A stretch of 64,000 nt of DNA from Actinomycetes bacterium. GTDB lineage: Bacteria; Auribacterota; JAJCYG01. The stretch covers positions 128,083-192,082 of the forward strand of contig JAJCYG010000099.1 in the NCBI GenBank assembly GCA_029263055.1, read 5' to 3'. The position numbers were made by a program, and so were the translations under genes. Below the pieces are notes generated by a model. The model had not been told where the DNA came from. It made no database searches and saw only the letters and a program-made list of their open reading frames with translations. Below are positions 58,303 to 64,000 of this stretch, piece after piece (the first letter of the stretch is position 1; each line of letters starts with the position of its first letter).

Positions 58303-60717
58303 ATGATGGTTGAAGTTGTTTTAGGACCGGCTCATTCTAAAAAATCAGAGGTAGGGCTAGAGCGGTTTGCTCAGTCTCAAGCTATGTGGATTGTGCCGCA
58401 TCGGAGTTTGGCGCGTACGCTACGGTTGCGTGTGGCTAAAAAGTTGGGTGCGGTCTCAGAATTAAAGATTTTGACCTTAGATGATTTTGCTCGTTCTATT
58501 TATCAAACAAGCAATCCTCCAAAAGAGCTTGCTTCAGATTATCTGCGATTGGCTTTGCTTACTGAACTCAAAGAAAAGACAGAAGATCCCCTTTTAACTA
58601 TTTTTAAACAAAAAACCGAAGTGGCTCGTTTATTGGCGCAAGCCATTGATGATTTAAAAGAGAATTTGTTATGGCCGCAAAAGGGACCTCAGCATTTAGC
58701 TAAAGAATATGAAGCGTTGTTTGATTCGCATCAAGTGATTGACCGCAAGAGCATGGTGGCTGCTGCAGTGCGGTATTTAAATGAGAACAAGACATTTTGT
58801 TCTGAGCAGGGTGTTCAAATCACATTGCTTTATGGATTTGATTCTTTCTCTCCTTTGCAGTGGCGTTTGGTTCAAGCGATTGGCAAGCAGACCGATCTTT
58901 GGTTTTCATTAACGGCAGATAAAGAAAAACCACAACTGTTCCAAGAGAGTCTAAAAACATTAAATTTGATTCGACAAGATTTTTCTGACTTGAAAGAAGA
59001 GTGGATTCCTCAAGAAAAAGTATTACCCAAGCCTCAACTTTTTTCATTTTCCAATCATGATAGTGAGCTTGAGTGGATTGCGCGTGAAGTGGTTCGCTTG
59101 CATGTTGAAGAAAATATCCCGTTTCATGAAATCGCCCTTATTTCAGGGGCAGGTGGAAGCATGGGCGAATGGGTGCAGCAGGTTTTTCAGCGATATGGTG
59201 TGCGTGTTCAATCGCTTGCTCCGGAGCCATTGAGTCATCAACCCGTGGTACGTCATTATCTAGACCCTTCTAATAAAGAAGAAAAAGAGCGTGAGCCTGA
59301 TTTTGAAAAGATTGTTTCACTTCCTCCTGAAATTGCCGGGCGGCATTTAGCTGCTTGGACACAGTGGCAAACTAATGTGGAACAAGCAGAGACTTATTCG
59401 AAATTAAAAACCGATCCTATGGAAGTATGGCAGCAGCTTGATTTCCGTCCGCCACCATTAAAAGTTTCTGCGGTTCATTTTTATGGTGTGGAGTCACCGC
59501 CATTAGAAAATTATCGCGTGGTTTTTGTGTCGCAATGTGTAGAAGGGGCTTTACCACGACAAAATGGGGTTAACCTTTTTATGTCGGAGCCACTGCTTGA
59601 TGAAACCGCTCATCTAAATAAAGAGAAACTTCATTTTTATAATTTAGTGACACGCGCTAAAGAAAAGCTCTACTTATCTCTTGCTCAAAAAAATGCACAA
59701 GGCCAAGAAGCGCTTCCTTCTCTTTTTATTAAAGAGTGGGAATTGTTTTTTCCTGGGCAAGTGCTGCCTGAAGCAAAGAAGATGGGGTGGGTGACCCCTT
59801 ATTTAGATCGATCTTCTCAAAACCTGGTTTCAACTGAAATGAAATCATTCTTTCTACGTCAGAAAAAAGCACATCTTCAAGATCAGACTATTTTAAGCAA
59901 AGTTAAAGAGCGGCTTCAGACAGGGGCTAGTATCACGCAGCTTGAAGCCTTTGGAAAATGTCACTTTATGCATTTCTCTAGTCATTTGCTTCGCCTTCAA
60001 GATGAAAAAGAAAATATGTGGCAAATGGTTCGAGGTCAGATTGCACATGACGTTTTAGCTGACTTGGGCCAACAAATTTTAGAAGCAGATTCGGCGATGT
60101 TACTTCAAGAAAAAGAAAAACTGTTAGCGAAAGCCTTTAAAAAATTAGAGTTTCCTTTATCTGAAGCAGAGCTTAGTTTGGAGAAGAATCGCCTCAATCA
60201 TCTGTTAGAAATATTTTTGCTTAAAGAGCGTGAGCGGTTGCACAAACGAGGAGATTTGCCTGCTTATTTTGAAAAAGGATTTGGATATGAAGAGGTTCCT
60301 TTTTATCGATTGAGTGTGAGTCCTGAGTTTGACTTGTTATTGCGGGGACGTATTGACCGGGTTGATTTGACTGAGGATGGGGAAGAGGCAACAGTCATTG
60401 ATTACAAGTCGGGTTCGCTTCCAGCTCCTAAAGGAATGAATGATGGGATTAACTTACAAATTGCGTGTTACTTAGATGTGTGTGAGCAAGTCTTAAAGTT
60501 AAAACCTAAAGAAGGGTTTTACCTTTCATTAAAAGAGAACAGATTAAATGGTGTGAAGGCTAAAGAAGTTGAGAGTCGTTTGGAACAGATGCGCCTTCAT
60601 TTAAAACAGCATGCCTCTAAAATGAGTGAAGGGTCTATTTTAGCTGAAGCCGATACAGCGATTTGTGCGACTTGTTCGTATAAAGAGATTTGTCGCACTC
60701 AAGAGGAGGTCTTTTAA
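58303..60717 (+). CDS. addB: AddB-like nuclease/helicase subunit of a RecBCD-type recombination enzyme
   Basis: 804 residues from the ATG at 58303; another ATG follows at 58306 and a TTG precedes at 58294. The helicase half is degenerate: the Walker A position reads VLGPAHSKKSEVG, but helicase-like blocks such as RVVFVSQCVEGALPR and FYNLVTRAKEKLYLSLA remain. The C-terminal PD-(D/E)xK nuclease has RIDRVDLTEDGEEATVIDYKSG and QIACYLD. Cys residues in FGKCHF and ICATCSYKEICR form the expected 4Fe-4S staple. Typical AddB is about 1,100 residues, so this one is compact. It overlaps addA by one base; together they process double-strand breaks. Confidence 0.85.
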   Translation: MMVEVVLGPAHSKKSEVGLERFAQSQAMWIVPHRSLARTLRLRVAKKLGAVSELKILTLDDFARSIYQTSNPPKELASDYLRLALLTELKEKTEDPLLTIFKQKTEVARLLAQAIDDLKENLLWPQKGPQHLAKEYEALFDSHQVIDRKSMVAAAVRYLNENKTFCSEQGVQITLLYGFDSFSPLQWRLVQAIGKQTDLWFSLTADKEKPQLFQESLKTLNLIRQDFSDLKEEWIPQEKVLPKPQLFSFSNHDSELEWIAREVVRLHVEENIPFHEIALISGAGGSMGEWVQQVFQRYGVRVQSLAPEPLSHQPVVRHYLDPSNKEEKEREPDFEKIVSLPPEIAGRHLAAWTQWQTNVEQAETYSKLKTDPMEVWQQLDFRPPPLKVSAVHFYGVESPPLENYRVVFVSQCVEGALPRQNGVNLFMSEPLLDETAHLNKEKLHFYNLVTRAKEKLYLSLAQKNAQGQEALPSLFIKEWELFFPGQVLPEAKKMGWVTPYLDRSSQNLVSTEMKSFFLRQKKAHLQDQTILSKVKERLQTGASITQLEAFGKCHFMHFSSHLLRLQDEKENMWQMVRGQIAHDVLADLGQQILEADSAMLLQEKEKLLAKAFKKLEFPLSEAELSLEKNRLNHLLEIFLLKERERLHKRGDLPAYFEKGFGYEEVPFYRLSVSPEFDLLLRGRIDRVDLTEDGEEATVIDYKSGSLPAPKGMNDGINLQIACYLDVCEQVLKLKPKEGFYLSLKENRLNGVKAKEVESRLEQMRLHLKQHASKMSEGSILAEADTAICATCSYKEICRTQEEVF

Positions 60718-63700
60718 TGGCTGTGACCTTGACTCCTTCTCAAGAAAAAGCTTTTTTAGCGAATCAATCGCGCGTCTTGGTTTCTGCAGGGGCTGGCTCG
60801 GGTAAAACGCGTGTGCTGGTGGAACGCTTTGTCCGTTTAGTTAAAGAAGGGCATGCGCGCTTAGAACAAATTTTGCTTGTGACTTTTACCGACAAAGCTG
60901 CCAAAGAAATGCGTGAACGGATTTTGCTTCGTTTTCAAGAAGAAGGCATGCACGAAGCACAAGCTCGGTTTTCGCAAGCTGCTATTGGAACGATTCATAG
61001 TTTTTGTGCGCGGTTGTTGATTGAAAATCAATTACAAGTTCCTTTATCAGGTCAATTTTTAGTCATGGATCAAGCTCAGCACCGCGAACTTTTAGAATCT
61101 ATTTTGACAGAACAATTAGAAGAAGCTTATGAGCAAAAAGATAAAGAGTTGTTAACTCTGTTTCAATCTTATGGCTTTACCCCTCTATTAAGTGGAATTG
61201 CACAAGGTTTGAGTCAGTTAAAGTCATTGGGTGCGCTACCAGAAGAACTTTTGTCTGAATGGAGCCGAGATCAAATTATTCAACAAGCTAATGAAAAATG
61301 TGCGGTGGCTGGATTGGGTGAGATCAAATTATCTGCAGAGATTTCGTGGGAAGAGATTGAAGAGTGGAAAGAGCTTTCTTTTAAACGAGGCGAGACCGAT
61401 AAAAAGGAGGCACTCAACCATGCTCTAGAAATTGCGTATGAAATTAGGTCTAAAGAGTCTAAACGAATTTTCTATCGGTTGATTCAAACAGTGGGGGCTC
61501 AATTAGAAGAAGCCAAGCAGAAAAAAGGGTGGATTGAGTTTGATGATTTTCAAGTTCTCTCCCGAGACTTGCTAAAAAAACATCCTGATGTTCGAAAGCG
61601 GTATCAAAAACGATTTAAATTTATCATGGTGGATGAATATCAAGATACCAATCCTCTTCAAGTAGAACTGCTTGATCTTCTTCGCACTGATAATAATGAT
61701 TTTGTGGTTGGAGATAAGAAACAAGCAATTTATGGATTTCGCCATGCTTCAATTGAAGCGTTTAATCATCTAGAAAAAAGTTTTTCAGAAGGTGCTGGCG
61801 AAATTATTGATTTGAGTGAAAATTTTAGAAGTCATCCCGTTGTCTTAAATTTTGTGAATGATCTCTTTGATCAAACATGGAAACATGATGCGTCGGTTCA
61901 ATACCACCCTTTATTAGCAGGTCAGAAAAATGGAGAACCTTCTAAAACCCATGTTGAAATTGCTTTGCTCGATCAAGAAGAAGGGGGGCTTCGTTTAAAA
62001 GAGTCGCGTCAAAGTGAAGCAGATTGGTTAGCCAAGCGGATTCAGCGTTTGGTTGAACAAGAAGGTTTTCATTATAGTGACATCGCACTTTTAGCACGTA
62101 GCACCACAGCTCTTTCCATTTATGAAAAAGCATTGGCAGATCATGGGATTCCTTTCTTTCTTGTTTCAGGACGTGGGTTTTATAGCCAACAAGAAGTCTA
62201 TGATGTGAGCCATCTTCTTAAAGTACTGATTGCTCCTCACCGTGATATCCCGTTAGCTGGGTTTTTGCGTTCTCCCTTTGTTGGGCTCAGCGATGAAACG
62301 TTGTACCATTGCGCGGTTTGGGCTAAAGAAAAAAGTCGAGAGACCCCTTTATGGGAAGCGATTAAAAACATTGAGCATTTTGAGGGAATTGCCAAAGAAG
62401 AAAAAGAGAAAATTGTGTTTGCGGTTCAACAGATTAATCATTTGATAGCAAATCAATCACTTTGGTCCTTGCCAACCTTGATTGAAGAGGGAGTGCGTTG
62501 TTTTGATTATGCCACTAAGTCGCTCTGTTTCTTTGATGGGCCTCAACGTTTAGCCAATATACAAAAACTGATTCATGTGGCGGCTTCTTATCAGACCAAA
62601 CATTTACAAGGGAGTGTGGCTCACTTCACCACTTATTTAGACCGCCTTCAAAATGAAGAAGGGAGTGAAGAAAAAGCACCCTTAGAAGAAGAGTTGGGTG
62701 ATGTGGTTCGCATTTTAACCATGCACAAATCTAAAGGTTTAGAATTTCCGGTTGTCTTTGCCATTGATTTGGGGCGTAAAGATGTTCCTCAAAAAGGTGA
62801 TTTTCGCTTTGCTTCAGATAGGCAGTTTGCCATGAAGGTGCACAATCCTTTAACGAATAAGAAAGAAAACCCTCTTTTATTTAAACAAATACATGATGTT
62901 TTAAAAAATGAAGAGCTAGAAGAAAAGAAACGTCTTTTTTATGTGGTGGCAACTCGCGCAGAACAACGTTTGATTTTAATTGGTTCCACAAAGTTTAAAG
63001 AGTTAAAAGGGGGTTTTCAACCGAGCCTTTCTTGGGCAGATTGGTTGCGCCACTTTTTTGCTTTAGGGACGGACGAAAAGCCATTACCCAATGGGGTTCA
63101 TTTTGAGCAGATCCCTGCTATCACCAACAAAGTTGAATCAACAGAGGATGAAAAAAACAGTGTTAATATTGCGCCTGAGCCTGTTGATTTAAAAGAGTGG
63201 AATCAATACCGTCAAACTCATTCCACAGAGTTTGATTCTGTGTCAGTATTAAACCAAGTCTCTGTGACTCAGTTAATGCATTATAAAGTCTGTCCTTATC
63301 GCTATTATCTTTTGTATCAATTAGGCTATGTGCCGCAAAATATTGAACTAGAAAAAGAAGAGATTGTTGATGAAGAGAAAACAATGGCAGCCTCTGATTT
63401 TGGAACAGCTGTTCACTCGGTGTTAGAAACAGTTCCTTTTGACGAGTTGGAAAATTCTTTAGAAGAATCAGTCAAAAATGCCTTGCCTCATTTAAATGTC
63501 AAACAACAAAAAGAAATTGTTGCCTTATTAGATCCCTTGATAAAGGAACCTCTTTATCAAGAATTAAAACAAGCTAAAACAGTTTTTAAAGAATGGCCTT
63601 TTTTAATTCAAGTTGATCAAGGTGTGGTTGAAGGAGCTATTGATCTTATTGTTGAAAAGGAGGGTGGGTCACTTTGTGTTGTTGATTACAAAACCAATAA

Positions 63701-63983
63701 AATCACAGATTCAACTATCAAAGAAAAGACCGAGTTTTATCGCTTCCAAATCCAAGTCTATATCTGGGCCATCCAACGTTTCTTCAAACAAGCCCCCTCA
63801 TTTGAAGGGGGACTCCTTTATTTGAGAAAACCACTCTTTGTTGGCATTGATCCAGACCCTAATGTGGAAGCTCAAATTCAACAATTAATGCAATCCATTA
63901 AGAATAAAGAGTTTTCATCCAAACCCTCTGCAGCTCATTGCCGGACCTGCTCGGTCGCCTCTGTTTGTGCCTCTCGAGTTTAG
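60717..63983 (+). CDS. addA: AddA-like UvrD-family helicase/nuclease subunit
   Basis: 1,088 residues from the ATG at 60717, with AGAGGAGG at 60702-60709. Helicase motifs are Q-motif LTPSQEKAF, Walker A SAGAGSGKTRVLVERF, Ia FTDKAAKEMRERI, II MVDEYQDTNPLQ, III GDKKQAIYGFRHA, IV LSENFRSHP and V/VI LTMHKSKGLEFPVVF and VVATRAEQRLIL. The C-terminal nuclease shows GAIDLIVEKEGG, VVDYKTNK and YRFQIQVYIW. Cys in YKVCPYRYYLLYQLGY and CRTCSVASVC suggest a 4Fe-4S cluster here too, a feature usually described for AddB. It completes an AddAB-type end-processing complex. Seventeen bases follow to the window end. Confidence 0.93.
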   Translation: MAVTLTPSQEKAFLANQSRVLVSAGAGSGKTRVLVERFVRLVKEGHARLEQILLVTFTDKAAKEMRERILLRFQEEGMHEAQARFSQAAIGTIHSFCARLLIENQLQVPLSGQFLVMDQAQHRELLESILTEQLEEAYEQKDKELLTLFQSYGFTPLLSGIAQGLSQLKSLGALPEELLSEWSRDQIIQQANEKCAVAGLGEIKLSAEISWEEIEEWKELSFKRGETDKKEALNHALEIAYEIRSKESKRIFYRLIQTVGAQLEEAKQKKGWIEFDDFQVLSRDLLKKHPDVRKRYQKRFKFIMVDEYQDTNPLQVELLDLLRTDNNDFVVGDKKQAIYGFRHASIEAFNHLEKSFSEGAGEIIDLSENFRSHPVVLNFVNDLFDQTWKHDASVQYHPLLAGQKNGEPSKTHVEIALLDQEEGGLRLKESRQSEADWLAKRIQRLVEQEGFHYSDIALLARSTTALSIYEKALADHGIPFFLVSGRGFYSQQEVYDVSHLLKVLIAPHRDIPLAGFLRSPFVGLSDETLYHCAVWAKEKSRETPLWEAIKNIEHFEGIAKEEKEKIVFAVQQINHLIANQSLWSLPTLIEEGVRCFDYATKSLCFFDGPQRLANIQKLIHVAASYQTKHLQGSVAHFTTYLDRLQNEEGSEEKAPLEEELGDVVRILTMHKSKGLEFPVVFAIDLGRKDVPQKGDFRFASDRQFAMKVHNPLTNKKENPLLFKQIHDVLKNEELEEKKRLFYVVATRAEQRLILIGSTKFKELKGGFQPSLSWADWLRHFFALGTDEKPLPNGVHFEQIPAITNKVESTEDEKNSVNIAPEPVDLKEWNQYRQTHSTEFDSVSVLNQVSVTQLMHYKVCPYRYYLLYQLGYVPQNIELEKEEIVDEEKTMAASDFGTAVHSVLETVPFDELENSLEESVKNALPHLNVKQQKEIVALLDPLIKEPLYQELKQAKTVFKEWPFLIQVDQGVVEGAIDLIVEKEGGSLCVVDYKTNKITDSTIKEKTEFYRFQIQVYIWAIQRFFKQAPSFEGGLLYLRKPLFVGIDPDPNVEAQIQQLMQSIKNKEFSSKPSAAHCRTCSVASVCASRV

Positions 63984-64000
63984 CTTTTAAAGTCGTTTGC

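Noticed and set aside
1..64000. Insertion sequences, integrases, phage genes, tRNA or rRNA genes, CRISPR arrays
   Set aside because: None could be recognised. No gap over 300 bases is left without a gene, and gene style is uniform across the window.

Overview
The window reads as part of the chromosome of an uncultivated, AT-rich, double-membraned bacterium. LpxK and LpxD (lipid A), a porin, many lipobox-bearing lipoproteins, a type II secretion operon and a PEP-CTERM protein all require an outer membrane. A 2,261-residue HEAT-repeat exported protein, a second giant exported protein with the same N-terminal plan, and this gene mixture suggest the candidate phylum Omnitrophota (OP3). That placement is an inference, because no rRNA or tRNA gene is present. 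Genes are densely packed and many overlap by 1-28 bases. No insertion sequence, integrase, phage gene or CRISPR array was seen.

Layout. 1-7.0 kb: a LOG-family protein (5' cut by the window edge), a Lys/Glu/Ala-rich repeat protein, then minus-strand genes for an FtsH-like protease with a lipoprotein, and a small lipoprotein with a DUF3352-like protein. 7.0-8.6 kb: PtsN-like protein and LpxK. 8.8-19.5 kb: a propeller/SGNH-hydrolase exported protein followed by gspC-D-E-F-H-I-J-K-L-M, with no gspG in the set. 19.5-22.2 kb: two tandem GT4 glycosyltransferases and a convergent YqeY. 22.3-25.7 kb: four envelope genes (exported protein, lipoprotein, TPR protein, lipoprotein phosphodiesterase). 25.8-32.6 kb: the giant HEAT protein. 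32.6-34.0 kb: a sodium symporter. 34.2-37.5 kb: an operon of a small protein, porin, FMN-binding protein and ApbE, behind two copies of a 7-1-7 palindrome. 37.5-42.4 kb: lpxD and the second giant exported protein. 42.4-51.6 kb: tetrapyrrole operon (precorrin-2 dehydrogenase, CcsA/HemX-like, hemA, hemC, small TPR-like, cobA-hemD, menG/ubiE, hemB, murI, hemL). 51.6-56.5 kb: polysaccharide genes (GT4, WcaJ-type transferase, GT2), a small helical protein and a spore-photoproduct-lyase-like radical SAM protein. 56.5-58.2 kb: a YWTD-propeller PEP-CTERM protein and a nucleotidyltransferase-like protein on the minus strand. 58.3-64.0 kb: addB-addA.

Working together. hemA, hemL, hemB, hemC and hemD make uroporphyrinogen III. 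cobA and the precorrin-2 dehydrogenase then divert it to sirohydrochlorin; no hemE or later protoporphyrin-branch gene is here. The secretion operon, PEP-CTERM protein, polysaccharide enzymes and giant proteins point to heavy investment in the cell surface. ApbE next to its FMN-binding substrate and a porin indicates an extracytoplasmic flavin redox module whose promoter looks repressor-controlled.

The observations most worth following are: the shared N-terminal plan of the two giant proteins (export signal, Leu-Ala-Pro motif near residue 38, about 150 residues, then a second export-signal-like segment that in one case is a complete lipoprotein signal); several transcription units whose predicted -10 box lies only 6-10 bases before the ATG, without a Shine-Dalgarno sequence; the palindrome-flanked flavinylation/porin operon; and an SPL-like enzyme that seems to lack the catalytic cysteine of true photoproduct lyase.
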